Assembly: GCF_003001815.1 (NCBI RefSeq)
Contig: NZ_PVMZ01000007.1
Span: forward strand, 186,001 to 250,000
Direction of reading: 5' to 3'
Length of the DNA stretch: 64,000 bases
Source of the DNA: Actinoplanes italicus
Lineage (GTDB): Bacteria > Actinomycetota > Actinomycetes > Mycobacteriales > Micromonosporaceae
In this document: positions 50,433 through 59,857 of the stretch, piece by piece
Layout of the letters: every line of letters starts with the position of its first letter
Position numbering within the stretch: the stretch's first letter is position 1
The notes under the pieces: generated by a model
What the model saw: only the letters and a program-made list of their open reading frames with translations
Databases searched by the model: none
What the model was told of the DNA's origin: nothing
Made by a program: the position numbers and the translations under genes

Positions 50433-50525
50433 ACTGCGGTCGGAATCGGGCCGCGGGTCGCCCAAGGGCGGCGGGGACGACGGCCAAGAGGCGGGCGAGC
50501 GCCAGCTGAGACCGACCGCGGCACG

Positions 50526-52793
50526 TCAGCCGGCGGGGACGGCGGGGACGGAGGCGGCGGGGACGGAGGTGCGGGCGGCGGCGGGGACGGAGGTCAGCTG
50601 GGCCATGGCCGGGCGGCCGAAGTGGTAGCCCTGCGCGCGCCGGTATCCGAGGCGGTACAGCTCGGCCGCCTGCTCGGCGGTCTCGACACCCTCGGCCACG
50701 GCGACCAGGCCCAGGCCGTTCGCCACGTGGATGAGCGAGGTGGCGATGACGGCGTGGCGGCCGGCCATGGTGACGTTCTCGACGAAGGACTTGTCGACCT
50801 TCAGGATGCGGACCGGCAGGGTCTGCAGGAGCCCGAGCGAGCTGTGGCCGGTGCCGAAGTCGTCGAGCGCGATCTCGACGCCGAGCTCGGTGAGCTCGCG
50901 GACGGCCCGGACCGCGGCGCCGCCACCGAAGACCGCGGTCTCGGTGACCTCGACGATGAGACGGGCCGGGTGGACGCCGGTCTCGGCGAGGATGGCGGCG
51001 ACCACGCCGACGAAGCCGGGTTCGGCCAGCTGGCGGGCGGAGATGTTGACGCCGAAGCGGTACGGCGCAACGCCGTTGCGCCACCAGTCGGCGTATTGCA
51101 GGCAGGTCGTCCGGAGGATCCACTCGCCCAGCTCGACGATGAGTCCGGTGCGTTCGGCGACCGGGATGAACACGTCGGGGCTCACGTAGCCGCGGTCCGG
51201 GCGCCACCAGCGCACGAGGCTCTCGACGGCCACGCAGTTACCGGTCGGCAGTTCGACGATGGGCTGGTAGACCATGTGGAACTCGCCGTTGTCGAGGGCG
51301 GTGCGCAGCTCGGCGCCGAGCCGGGCCTCCTCGTCGTTGCCCCGGTCCAGGTCGGTGGAGTAGCGGCGGTGCCGGCCACCGTCGGACTTGGCCGCGTACA
51401 TGGCGACGTCGGCGCGGCGCAGCACCTCGACCGGGTCGGTGCCGTCGGCGATGCCGATGCTGGCGCCGACGAGCAGGTCGTGGCCGCCGGCCAGGATCGG
51501 CTGGTGGATGGCCGCGCGTAGGCGTACCGCGCATTCGTCGCCGATGTCGCGGGGCAGCATGACGGCGAACTCGTCGCCGCCCATCCGCGCCGCCACCGCG
51601 CCGGGCGGGAGTTCGGCGGCGATCCGTTTCGCGACGACGGCCAGGAGTTCGTCGCCGACGGCGTGGCCGAACCGGTCGTTGACGGCCTTGAAGCCGTTGA
51701 GGTCGAGCAGCAGCACGGTGGGTGCGCCGGCGGTGACGGCCTTGCCGAGCCGCTCCTCGAACGAGCGGCGGTTGGCGAGGCCTGTCAGCGCGTCGTGCAT
51801 GGCGAGGTCGCCGAGCCGGGACGCCTGCACCTTGACGTACTGGACGAGACCCCACATCCGCAGCACCACCAGCAGGAACATCACCACCGCGCCGGTGCCG
51901 AGAGCCGCCCAGTCGATGCCGGCCGGGTCGCCGGTGCCCTGCAGGAACAGCAGGCCGGGGGCGATCAGCGTGAACGCGGCGAGGACGGCGAGCCGCCGGG
52001 CGCCGATCCGGTGCACGTCGAGGACGGTGTCGGGGCGCTGCCGCATGGACGGGTGCAGGGCGGCGGCGCCCCAGCACGCGTAGGCCATCAGGAAGCCGGA
52101 GTCGACGAAACCGCCGGTGTACTCGGCCGTGCTGGACATGGTCGTGTAAATCAGGTCGCAGGTCAGCATGATGACCGAGCCGACGGCGAGCAGCCGCAGG
52201 CTGGGGGTACGGTTGCCGGGCCGGGTCAGCATCCGGGCGACGCCTGCGGTCAGCAGCACGTCGGCCAGCGGGTACCCGATGGTGACGAGCCGCTCCAGCA
52301 GGGGCGCCCCGGCGTCGGAGAGGGTGGGGCCGACCACCCACACCCAGAAGATCAGGCCGATGCCGGTCGAGATGATCGCCGCGTCGATGAGGCCGCCGCG
52401 CTCCCGGTCGCCGTGGCCGCGGCCGAGTTTCGACAGCGACGCCCAGAGCAGCGGGTACGCGCACAGGTAGAGCAGGTCGGCCCAGTACGGATACGGGTAC
52501 TCGCCGAGCCGCAGCTCGGTCACGTCGTAGGTGATGTCGCCCGAGACGAAGGTCAGCACCCCGGCCGCGAACAGCGCCCACGCCCGCCAGTGCCCGGGCC
52601 GGTTGCGCACGATGCCGACGATCATGACGGCCACCGACGACAGGCCCACCGTGTTGACGTAGATCTTGGCCGGCACGGTGTCATCGGGCACCAACGGGAA
52701 ACAGAGAGCGGCGGTGGCAGCCACCACCAGCCAGCCCGCCCACAACGGCACCCGCTTCAGCACGACCTCCGCATCGTCCGTGACCGCGGTCAC
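50526..52793 (-). CDS. Membrane GGDEF/EAL bifunctional c-di-GMP enzyme
   Basis: 755 aa from the GTG at 52793. About nine transmembrane helices in residues 15-285, then GGDEF (DALTGLANRRSFEER, LLLDLNGFKAVND, ARMGGDEFAVML) and EAL domains. Active-site GGDEF is intact without an RxxD inhibitory site. The EAL signature reads VESLVRW, an ESL variant keeping the metal-binding Glu. Later EAL motifs are normal: RFGVNISARQL, ALDDFGTGHSSLGLLQTLPVRILKVDKSFV and GVETAEQA. Both activities are therefore possible. The C-terminus is a short Ala/Pro/Ser/Val low-complexity tail. Divergent from an MCP gene 48 bp away. Confidence 0.93.
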   Translation of the reverse strand: MTAVTDDAEVVLKRVPLWAGWLVVAATAALCFPLVPDDTVPAKIYVNTVGLSSVAVMIVGIVRNRPGHWRAWALFAAGVLTFVSGDITYDVTELRLGEYPYPYWADLLYLCAYPLLWASLSKLGRGHGDRERGGLIDAAIISTGIGLIFWVWVVGPTLSDAGAPLLERLVTIGYPLADVLLTAGVARMLTRPGNRTPSLRLLAVGSVIMLTCDLIYTTMSSTAEYTGGFVDSGFLMAYACWGAAALHPSMRQRPDTVLDVHRIGARRLAVLAAFTLIAPGLLFLQGTGDPAGIDWAALGTGAVVMFLLVVLRMWGLVQYVKVQASRLGDLAMHDALTGLANRRSFEERLGKAVTAGAPTVLLLDLNGFKAVNDRFGHAVGDELLAVVAKRIAAELPPGAVAARMGGDEFAVMLPRDIGDECAVRLRAAIHQPILAGGHDLLVGASIGIADGTDPVEVLRRADVAMYAAKSDGGRHRRYSTDLDRGNDEEARLGAELRTALDNGEFHMVYQPIVELPTGNCVAVESLVRWWRPDRGYVSPDVFIPVAERTGLIVELGEWILRTTCLQYADWWRNGVAPYRFGVNISARQLAEPGFVGVVAAILAETGVHPARLIVEVTETAVFGGGAAVRAVRELTELGVEIALDDFGTGHSSLGLLQTLPVRILKVDKSFVENVTMAGRHAVIATSLIHVANGLGLVAVAEGVETAEQAAELYRLGYRRAQGYHFGRPAMAQLTSVPAAARTSVPAASVPAVPAG

Positions 52794-52841
52794 TTGAGAA
52801 TCCGGCCTCAGAGGGTCCCGGTTCGAGCCGAACAGACCCGT

Positions 52842-54614
52842 GTGGGGCGATTCCGGCCGGCCGCGGCACTGCACCGTGGCGAATTACTTCCGGTGCTGGG
52901 TCTGGTCGCGGCCATGCTGGTCATCCTCGGGGTGCCGGTCTACCTGGTGACGGTGTCGGCGTTCGACCGGGTGGAGCGCGCCGAGGTGGGCCGGGAGGGC
53001 GAGGAGCTGCGGGTCGCGATCAGCGCCCAGGCGCAGCGGTTGCGTGACTTCGGCGTGACCAACTCGATCTGGACCGAGCTGTACGAGAACGTGGCGGCCG
53101 GCGACGCCCGCCAGTTCACGATCGACCTGCCACCGGATGTGCTGTCGGACCAGTACGGCATCTCCGGCGCGATGGTGGCCGGCAAGGACGGCCGGATCCG
53201 GGCGGGCGGGAAGATCTCGGGTACGGAATACGCCCCCGCTCCGGCACCGCTGGACGACCCGGCCACGCTGTCGGCGTACCTGCGCGACGGCGAGCCGGGC
53301 GAGTCGAAGTGCGGGCTGACGAGTGTGACCGGCACGCCGACCGAGTTCTGCAGCTTCCCGGTTTACCGGGACGAGGGCGCCGGACCGTCGAACGGCCACC
53401 TGCTGGTGTTCCGCGAGCTGGACGAGGCGGGCCTGGCGGCGCTGGCGGGACAGACCGACGACGAGATCACCATGCGGCCGGATCCGCGCGAGGACGCTGT
53501 GGTGCTCCGCGAGCTGGACAGCATGTTCGGCACGATCACGGTGACGACCGCGCTGGTGGACGACGCGATCGCGGTGGCCTGCACTCTCACCGGTGTGGAC
53601 GGGGTGCCGGTCACCTTCGAGGGCCTCAACGAGCGGCCGATCCACGCCCAGGCCCACGCCACGCTGCTCCGGCTGGGCGTCGCGGTGCTGGTGGCGGTGA
53701 CGATAGCGGGCGCGGCGATCAGCATGGCGATGCGCCGGGCGGTGCGCCATCACGTGAAGCCGCTACGGCGTACCACCGAGAAGATCATGAGTTCCCGGGA
53801 CCTGACGCTGCGGGTGCCGCCGTCCGACGACGCCGACATCAACGTGGTCGCCGCCGCGATCAACGACATGCTCGCCGCGATCGACCGGCACGCCGCCGAA
53901 TTGGCCGAGCTGCGGGCCCGTGAGGTGCGCGAACGTGAGCGGGAGGCGCGGGAGCGCGGGGCGCAGCGGGAGGAGATGCTGCGCCGGGTGGAGGCCGAGT
54001 CGGAGCAGATCATCGGCGGGGTGGCGTACCAGCTGGGTGACGCGGTCCGCGGGGTGGACGCGGTGAAGGCCTCGGTGCAGGACATCAACACCGGGGCGGT
54101 GGCCGCGCACTCGGCCACCGAGCAGATGGCCGACCACGCGGCGACGGCCGATCAGGCGGCCGAGGCGCTCACGGTGAGCCTGCCGGCGACCCGGGAGATG
54201 GTGGCGATGATCGCGTCGATCGCCGGGCAGACCCGGATGCTGGCGCTGAACGCGACGATCGAGGCGGCCAGGGCCGGGCACGCCGGGCTCGGGTTCGCCG
54301 TGGTGGCCGACGAGGTGCGCAAACTGGCCGACGACACGGCCGAGTCCACCGAGCGGATCACCGCCACGCTGAACACGCTGACCAGCACGGCAACGGACGT
54401 GTCCGGCGCGGTGGCCACGATGACGGACACCATCGCGAGCGTACGGGCGGCGATCGGCCAGGTCCGGGCGGTGGCCGACGCGCAGCACCAGACGATCACC
54501 GGGCTCGTCGATCAGGTGCAGAACGCGATCGGCCAGATCAACGACTTCTCCACCGATCGCACCCGCCTGACCGACCGCCCGGACGGAACGGGCAGCGGGC
54601 TCGAGTTGTTCTGA
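52842..54614 (+). CDS. Chemoreceptor-like protein with CHASE4-type sensor domain
   Basis: 590 aa, GTG at 52842 (an upstream frame overlaps the neighbouring gene and is not credible). TM1 about 18-42, an extracytoplasmic domain with CHASE4-like TNSIWTELYENVAAGDARQF and YGISGAMVAGKDGRI, TM2 about 285-308, HAMP (LRRTTEKIMSSRDLTLRVPPSDDADINVVAAAINDML), a charged coiled coil (REREREARERGAQRE), and a shortened MCP signalling domain with tip LALNATIEAARAGHAGLGFAVVADEVRKLADDT. It is adjacent to a c-di-GMP enzyme and 18 kb from the chemosensory operon; it may feed that array or be orphan. Confidence 0.9.
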   Translation: MGRFRPAAALHRGELLPVLGLVAAMLVILGVPVYLVTVSAFDRVERAEVGREGEELRVAISAQAQRLRDFGVTNSIWTELYENVAAGDARQFTIDLPPDVLSDQYGISGAMVAGKDGRIRAGGKISGTEYAPAPAPLDDPATLSAYLRDGEPGESKCGLTSVTGTPTEFCSFPVYRDEGAGPSNGHLLVFRELDEAGLAALAGQTDDEITMRPDPREDAVVLRELDSMFGTITVTTALVDDAIAVACTLTGVDGVPVTFEGLNERPIHAQAHATLLRLGVAVLVAVTIAGAAISMAMRRAVRHHVKPLRRTTEKIMSSRDLTLRVPPSDDADINVVAAAINDMLAAIDRHAAELAELRAREVREREREARERGAQREEMLRRVEAESEQIIGGVAYQLGDAVRGVDAVKASVQDINTGAVAAHSATEQMADHAATADQAAEALTVSLPATREMVAMIASIAGQTRMLALNATIEAARAGHAGLGFAVVADEVRKLADDTAESTERITATLNTLTSTATDVSGAVATMTDTIASVRAAIGQVRAVADAQHQTITGLVDQVQNAIGQINDFSTDRTRLTDRPDGTGSGLELF

Positions 54615-54653
54615 CAGGAGCTTCGCAGGTTGGCTGTGGGGTAATGGTTCGTC

Positions 54654-55316
54654 ATGCGGCCTGATCTTCCCGAGTTACGAGCCGGCGCAGTCGCCCTGGT
54701 GGCGGTTCTGCCGCTGATCCCGTTCGCCCTGATCGCGGTGCTCGTGTCCGGTGGCTGGGAGCCACTGCACGAGTTCGACCGGGATGTGACGGACGCGCTG
54801 AATCAGGCCGCCAACGCGAGCCCGCTCCTGACCACCGTGATGACCTGGCTGACGTATCTCTTCCACCCGAACGTCTTCCGGGCCGCCGCTCTCGTGCTGG
54901 TGATCTGGCTGGTCCGTCGCCGGGCCAGGCGGACCGCGGCGTGGGTGGCGGTGACGATGATCGCCGGTGGCCTGCTCGGTGGCCTGCTGAAACTGCTGTT
55001 CGAACGGGCCCGGCCCGAGCTGCCGGAGGCGGTGGCCTCCGCCGTCGGCTATGCGTTCCCCTCGGGGCACGCCCTGAACAGCGTGCTGGGCGTGGCCGTC
55101 TTCGTGGCCGTGTTTCCGAGGCTCGGGTGGCTCTGGATCATCCCGCCGATCACGGCGCTGACACGCGTCTTCCTCGGCGTGCACTGGACCAGTGACGTGA
55201 TCGCCGGTCTTTTGCTGGGCGCCGCGGTCCCGGCGATCACGCTGGCCGTCTTCCGGCGGTTCGCCGCCCGGACCCCGCAGCGGGTGCCGGACGGCGAGCC
55301 GGTTCGTCAGCTGTAA
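54654..55316 (+). CDS. PAP2-family membrane phosphatase
   Basis: 220 aa, six transmembrane helices. The three phosphatase motifs are intact: KLLFERARP (K-x6-RP), PSGHALN (PSGH) and RVFLGVHWTSD (SRx5HxxxD variant with the His and Asp). It dephosphorylates lipid phosphates such as undecaprenyl diphosphate or phosphatidic acid at the outer membrane face. ATG at 54654. It ends overlapping the convergent sulfatase gene by 10 bp. Confidence 0.92.
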   Translation: MRPDLPELRAGAVALVAVLPLIPFALIAVLVSGGWEPLHEFDRDVTDALNQAANASPLLTTVMTWLTYLFHPNVFRAAALVLVIWLVRRRARRTAAWVAVTMIAGGLLGGLLKLLFERARPELPEAVASAVGYAFPSGHALNSVLGVAVFVAVFPRLGWLWIIPPITALTRVFLGVHWTSDVIAGLLLGAAVPAITLAVFRRFAARTPQRVPDGEPVRQL

Positions 55317-56695
55317 CGCAGCAGCGGGGCGTCGATCTCCTCCCACCGGGCCCGCAGTTCGGCGGTCAGCGCCGGCTGCCTGGCGGCGAGGTTGGCTTGC
55401 TCTCGCGGGTCGGTCTCGATGTCGTACAGCGCGTCGGCGCCGGTCGCCGTGAGCCGCAGGTACTTGTACCTCCCCCGCCGCAGCGCGCGCCCGGACCTCG
55501 TACGCCAGAAAAGGTCCCTCTCCGGGGCGTCCGCGCCGCGCAGCAGGTATCCGGCGAAGCTGGCGCCGTCGAGCGGGTAGTCGGGGTGCGGTTTCGCCCC
55601 GGCGATCTCCAGTAGCGTGGCGGTCCAGTCGTGGGTGACGACCGGCTCGTGGCTGACCTGGCCGGAGCGGATCCGGGCCGGCCACCGGACGATGGTGGGC
55701 ACCCGGATGCCGCCCTCGCTGAGGCTGGCCTTGTTGCCGGTGAGCGGCCAGTTGTAGGAGAACCGCTCGCCGCCGTTGTCGCTCTGGAAGATCACCAGGG
55801 TGTCGCGTTCCTGGCCGGTCTTCCGCAGAGCGCCGAGCACCTGCCCGATCCGCTGGTCAAGATTTTCGACCATCTTCTTGTACGTCTCCAGCGAGCCGCC
55901 GTCGTTGTGGAAGATGGCCTGCGCGTTGCCGGCCTTGATCCTGGCGGTGATCTCCTCGCTGACCGCGGTGTCGCCCGGCGCCTCCCACGGCCAGTGCGGG
56001 CTGGTGAAGTTGAGGTGCAGCAGCCACGGCCTGTCGTGGGTGCGCCGCACGAACGCCTCGGCCCGGTCGGCGATGACGTCGGTGTAGTAGCGCCCGTCGT
56101 TCTCGACCGGCGTCTCCCCCTCGTACAGGTCGTACTTGCCGGTGTGGCTGTACTTGGAGTAGTAGTCGACGCCGCCGGAGTAGTTGCCGAAGAACTCGTC
56201 GAAGCCGCTGCGCAGCGGGCTGAAGTGCGGCAGGAACCCGCCGTGCCACTTGCCGATCAGCGCGGTGGCGTAGCCCGCGGCCTTGAGCAGCGAGGGCAGC
56301 GTCGGGTGGGCGGCCGGGATGCCGTCGGTGGCGTTGGCGGCGCCGATCGGCTCGGGCAGGCCGCCGGGGGTGCGTCCCGGGAACCGTCCGGTGTAGAGCG
56401 CGACGCGGGTGGGCGAGCAGACCGCGCCGGCCGAGTACCCATTGGTGAACCGCACGCCGGCACGGGCCAGCCGGTCCAGGTTCGGCGTCTCGATGAGCGG
56501 CGAGCCGTAGCTGCTCAGGTCACCCCAGCCGAGGTCGTCGGCGAGGATGAAGAGGATGTTCGGGCGCTTCGAGCGGCCCGGCACCGCCTGGAAGGACCGC
56601 TCGGCGGCGGAGGCCTCGGCGGGGATGGCGGTCGCGGCGGCGGCTCCGGCGAGCACGCCGAAGACCCCGCGGCGGGTGGTCCCACTACTGGTCAC
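55307..56695 (-). CDS. Tat-exported sulfatase
   Basis: 462 aa. Signal with twin arginine TTRRGVFGVLAGAAAATAIPAEASA, so probably exported folded. The type I sulfatase motif is AVCSPTRVALYTG, with Cys93 as the formylglycine precursor. Metal ligands are in ILADDLGWGDLSSYG (residues 50-64) and FQSDNGGER, and the catalytic region includes GKWHGG. It hydrolyses sulfate esters outside the cell; substrate may be glycosaminoglycan or algal sulfated sugars, not determinable here. A formylglycine-generating enzyme is not in the window. Divergent from an unknown membrane protein gene. Confidence 0.92.
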   Translation of the reverse strand: MTSSGTTRRGVFGVLAGAAAATAIPAEASAAERSFQAVPGRSKRPNILFILADDLGWGDLSSYGSPLIETPNLDRLARAGVRFTNGYSAGAVCSPTRVALYTGRFPGRTPGGLPEPIGAANATDGIPAAHPTLPSLLKAAGYATALIGKWHGGFLPHFSPLRSGFDEFFGNYSGGVDYYSKYSHTGKYDLYEGETPVENDGRYYTDVIADRAEAFVRRTHDRPWLLHLNFTSPHWPWEAPGDTAVSEEITARIKAGNAQAIFHNDGGSLETYKKMVENLDQRIGQVLGALRKTGQERDTLVIFQSDNGGERFSYNWPLTGNKASLSEGGIRVPTIVRWPARIRSGQVSHEPVVTHDWTATLLEIAGAKPHPDYPLDGASFAGYLLRGADAPERDLFWRTRSGRALRRGRYKYLRLTATGADALYDIETDPREQANLAARQPALTAELRARWEEIDAPLLRYS

Positions 56696-56769
56696 GTCAT
56701 CTCCTGTGGATCGAGGAAGGCGAACCGCACATTACCTACCGGGCCGATAGGAGCAAAGGAATTGTCGGA

Positions 56770-57393
56770 ATGCGGGACACTGTGTTCGTGCTTCGATGGA
56801 TCACGGCCTGGCGCACCGAGCGCGTCTCCCAGCCCTGCCCGCTACCGCCCGGCGCCGCACTCCGGCACATTCACGACGGCATCGATGCCCGCCGCCGCCA
56901 CCTCGTCTCCCGCGAACTGCTGGCCGATGCGGACTTCGTGATCCTCGGCCGGGCCGACGACCGTGGCATCCGGATCTGCGCCGCCCGCCCGCACATGAGC
57001 AACGATTTCCGGACCCACCTGTACGCCCGGTTCGTACCGGACGGATCCGGCAGCCGTCTCGAGGGCCGTCTGGGCTGGCGGCCGTCCGTCCGTCTGCTCA
57101 CCGCCACCCTGAGTGGCGGCCTGGCGTTCCTCTGGTTCGCCATCCTCGGCTTCGCCGGCCGATCGCTGACCACCGGCGGCCCGGTCCGGCAGTCCCTGGC
57201 CGCCCTGCTCGTGGTCGCCGTCGTCCTGGCGGTCCTGGTCGGCATCACCGCGGGCGGCGAACGCCTCGCCCGCGCCGAGACGGCCCACCTCCGCGCCTGG
57301 CTCACGGCCCGCCTCGACACCCCCGCGGCGCCGCCTCCCCCGGCCCCGCCCGCGCCCCGGACGGGCCCGATCCGGCCGTCCGCCCCCGGCTGA
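56770..57393 (+). CDS. Hypothetical membrane protein, 207 aa
   Basis: Unrecognised. An N-terminal cytoplasmic domain of about 110 residues (RDTVFVLRWITAWRTERV, RRRHLVSRELLADADFVILGRADDRGIRICAARP, RFVPDGSGSRLEGRLGW), two transmembrane helices (about 112-134 and 145-163), then a Pro/Ala-rich tail. The order soluble domain, two helices, tail resembles small actinobacterial two-helix proteins of unknown role. ATG at 56770. An 8-bp inverted repeat immediately follows its stop. Confidence 0.6.
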   Translation: MRDTVFVLRWITAWRTERVSQPCPLPPGAALRHIHDGIDARRRHLVSRELLADADFVILGRADDRGIRICAARPHMSNDFRTHLYARFVPDGSGSRLEGRLGWRPSVRLLTATLSGGLAFLWFAILGFAGRSLTTGGPVRQSLAALLVVAVVLAVLVGITAGGERLARAETAHLRAWLTARLDTPAAPPPPAPPAPRTGPIRPSAPG

Positions 57394-57397
57394 CGGC

Positions 57398-57419
57398 TAT
57401 CTGTCTGAGGGGACAGATA
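57398..57419. promoter_or_regulatory. TATCTGTC/GACAGATA inverted repeat
   Basis: Arms TATCTGTC (57398-57405) and GACAGATA (57412-57419) around TGAGGG, 5 bp after the stop at 57393 and 100 bp before the secreted-protein start at 57520. It could be a terminator stem or an operator for the downstream gene; no protein is identified. Confidence 0.5.
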
Positions 57420-57519
57420 CGCCCAGGTCAGGGACATCTACGCATTGCCCGGCCCACCCTCCGGAATCCAACGTGGAGTCCGCCGGTCGCCGAGGGAGCG
57501 ACCGGGAAGGAGGAATCGG

Positions 57520-57909
57520 ATGCGCATCACCAGCCTGTCGAAGCGAGTGGTGGCGGTGGTCCTGGCGGGGGTGTTCGGCGCGGCCGCGGTGGCGACGCCG
57601 GCGCTCGCCGTCGCACCGAGCTACCAGCCCTACGGGGCGGGCAGCATCTTGTCGCTCTACAACGACGCGGGAACCATCCTGGTCGGCCGGATCACGGTCA
57701 CCGCGCACCCCAGCGCCGGCTGGAACGTCGAGGTCTGCGACCGGCATTCGGACGGCTATGTGGTGACCGGCCGGTTCGACGCGGGCGCGAGCGGCGTGGT
57801 CGCGGTGTCGAGCCCGAACTACAACCAGTGCGCCTACCGGCACTTCTCGACGATCAACAAGTACCGGCTGGCCTGGAACACCTACGCCACCGGCTGGTAT
57901 CTGCCCTGA
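57520..57909 (+). CDS. Small secreted protein of unknown function
   Basis: 129 aa, ATG with AAGGAGG. Signal peptide 1-30 (SLSKRVVAVVLAGVFGAAAVATPALA). The mature part is beta-rich with two cysteines (NVEVCDRHSDGYVV and YNQCAYRH) likely forming a disulfide, and aromatic residues near the end (YRLAWNTYATGWYLP). Composition and size fit small secreted actinobacterial proteins or inhibitors; I cannot name a family. Confidence 0.68.
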   Translation: MRITSLSKRVVAVVLAGVFGAAAVATPALAVAPSYQPYGAGSILSLYNDAGTILVGRITVTAHPSAGWNVEVCDRHSDGYVVTGRFDAGASGVVAVSSPNYNQCAYRHFSTINKYRLAWNTYATGWYLP

Positions 57910-57931
57910 CGACCGCGCCGGCCCGGGGTGC

Positions 57932-59107
57932 TCAGCCCCGGGTCGGCCGGGTCAGGAAGTCGAGCAGGATCTGCCGGCTGGTCTGGGCCGCGATGCTGCC
58001 GTAGGCGTCGTCGAACGCGTGGACACCGAAGGCCAGCGTCTCGACCCGGACCTCGGCGCCGCTGCGGGCCAGCACCGCCCCGAACTCCTCGACCGCCGGG
58101 ACGGCGACACCACGGTCCCGGTCGCCGACGACCAGCAACGTCGGCATGAGGCCGGGCGTGACGTGCGCGCTCGGTGACACCTCGCGGTAGCGCTCCGGGT
58201 GCTCGGCGGGCGTGCCGCCGGTGAACCAGGTCGCCGCCTCGCGGCTGCCGTCCACGTTGATGCTCCACATCTGCTCGACGTCGAACCCGGGATAGAACCC
58301 GATGGCCGAGGCGGGCGGGGCCGGAGTGGAACCGCAGGGTGACGTGATGGTGCGGTCGTGCAGGCGGTACGCCGCGTTCAGGGCGAGGACGCCGCCGGCG
58401 GACATGCCACCCAGCGAGATCCGGCCCGCGTCCACGCGGTGCCGGGTCGCGTTCGCGTGCACCCAGCCGAGCGCGCACACCACGTCCTGCGGCGCCTTGT
58501 CCCAGGTCGGCGTGGTCGCGGTGGCCAGCCGGTAGTCGATGGCGTAGGCCGCCACACCGTGGTCGGCGAGCCAGCGTGCCGTACCCCGGAGGTCGCTTTT
58601 GTCGAAGGTCCGGAAGCCACCCGCGTGAGCGAACACGACAGCGGGTGCGGTGGTGCCCGGCGCCACCTCGGGGAGGTAGGCGTCGACGGTGAGCGGCTGC
58701 CCGCCGGGGCTGGCGTAGACCGTCGACTCGTCGGGCGTGACGCCGGGATAGGCGAGCTGGGTGAAGATGTCGCCCACGGACAGGTCGGCACCGGCGCGGA
58801 CGGCGTCCCGGATCTGGAGGCCGGCGATGACGAGCACGCCCGCCGCGGCGGCCGCCGTGATCACGGTGAGCGCCCGGCCCCACCGGACCAGACCTGCCCA
58901 CCGGGCGATCAGTCCGCAGGCGGTCCCCATCAACGCGAGAATCACGATGTGGAACGGCCACTGACCGGCCAGCACCGGGCCGGCGATCCCGGCCTTGGGT
59001 ATCGCCGGGAACCAGGCACCGAGCACGATGGCCGCGGCCAGGAAACCGAGCAGGGAACCGGCGACGGCGAACACCACCCCGACCGGCGTGCGAAGGTCGA
59101 ATCTCAT
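57932..59107 (-). CDS. Membrane-anchored alpha/beta hydrolase
   Basis: 391 aa. Three N-terminal transmembrane helices (about 10-32, 50-68, 78-100), then an extracellular alpha/beta hydrolase of the esterase/BD-FAE group. Features: VVFAHAGGFRTFDKSD as oxyanion region, nucleophile in GGMSAGGVLALNAAY, acid in VVGDRDRGVAVPAVEEFG, and His in FGVHAFDDAYG. Substrate unknown. It follows the response regulator gene by 75 bp in the same orientation, so the two-component system may control it. Confidence 0.85.
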   Translation of the reverse strand: MRFDLRTPVGVVFAVAGSLLGFLAAAIVLGAWFPAIPKAGIAGPVLAGQWPFHIVILALMGTACGLIARWAGLVRWGRALTVITAAAAAGVLVIAGLQIRDAVRAGADLSVGDIFTQLAYPGVTPDESTVYASPGGQPLTVDAYLPEVAPGTTAPAVVFAHAGGFRTFDKSDLRGTARWLADHGVAAYAIDYRLATATTPTWDKAPQDVVCALGWVHANATRHRVDAGRISLGGMSAGGVLALNAAYRLHDRTITSPCGSTPAPPASAIGFYPGFDVEQMWSINVDGSREAATWFTGGTPAEHPERYREVSPSAHVTPGLMPTLLVVGDRDRGVAVPAVEEFGAVLARSGAEVRVETLAFGVHAFDDAYGSIAAQTSRQILLDFLTRPTRG

Positions 59108-59182
59108 GGACGCGACGCTAGGTGCGGGACCCGCGCGCGGGCGTCACGCCGGGGAGCCAGGTCGAGGCGTACCTCTCAGGTA

Positions 59183-59857
59183 CTACAGGTCGACACGCCC
59201 GGGCCTGACGATGCCCGTCTCATAGGCGAAGACCGCGGCCTGCGTACGGTCGCGAAGCTGAAGTTTGGTCAGGATGCGGCCCACGTGCGTCTTCACGGTC
59301 TGCTCGGCCACCACGAGCCCGGCGGCGATCTCGGCGTTCGACAGCCCCTGCGCGACCAGGGCCAGCACCTCGTTCTCCCGTTCGGTGAGCCGCTCGGCAC
59401 GGGCCGTGGCGGGCGCCCGCCGGGGACCGCCGAGGCGCGCGAACTCGGCGATCAGGCGCCTGGTCACGGCCGGTGACAGGATGGCGTCACCGGCGTGCGC
59501 GACCCGGATCGCCTCGGCCAGCTGCACCCCGGAGGCGTCCTTGAGCAGGAACCCGCTGGCTCCGGCGCGCAGCGCCTCGTAGACGTACTCGTCCAGGTCG
59601 AAGGTCGTCAGCACCAGCACCCGGGCGTCGAGGCCGGGGTCGGCGGCGATCCGGCGGGTGGCCTCGATGCCGCCCAGCCGCGGCATCCGGATGTCCATCA
59701 CGATCACGTCGGGACGCAGTTCGGCGGCCCGCTCGACCGCCTCGAGCCCGTCGGCCGCGGTGCCCACCACCGTGATGCCGGGCTGGGCGTCGAGCAGGAT
59801 CGAGAACGCCTCCCGGACCATGGCCTGGTCGTCGGCGATCAGCACACGGATCGTCAT
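59183..59857 (-). CDS. NarL/LuxR-family response regulator
   Basis: 224 aa. Receiver with acceptor Asp55 (VIVMDIRMPRLGG), Thr in VLTTFD and Lys in LLKDAS, followed by LuxR helix-turn-helix LTERENEVLALVAQGLSNAEIAAGLVVAEQTVKTHVGRI. Its start overlaps the kinase stop by four bases. Likely targets are itself and the downstream hydrolase gene. Confidence 0.94.
   Translation of the reverse strand: MTIRVLIADDQAMVREAFSILLDAQPGITVVGTAADGLEAVERAAELRPDVIVMDIRMPRLGGIEATRRIAADPGLDARVLVLTTFDLDEYVYEALRAGASGFLLKDASGVQLAEAIRVAHAGDAILSPAVTRRLIAEFARLGGPRRAPATARAERLTERENEVLALVAQGLSNAEIAAGLVVAEQTVKTHVGRILTKLQLRDRTQAAVFAYETGIVRPGRVDL

Noticed and set aside
49526..50524. 332-residue minus-strand frame (and a 233-residue plus-strand frame at 49927-50628) over the repeat array
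   Set aside because: Both frames are products of a 123-bp (41-codon) repeat that stays open on both strands. One runs antisense through the SGNH hydrolase and neither has a ribosome site or normal composition.
51663..52841. Upstream extension of the CHASE4 chemoreceptor
   Set aside because: It lies antisense to the membrane part of the GGDEF/EAL gene and has no signal or membrane features; the real start is near 52842.
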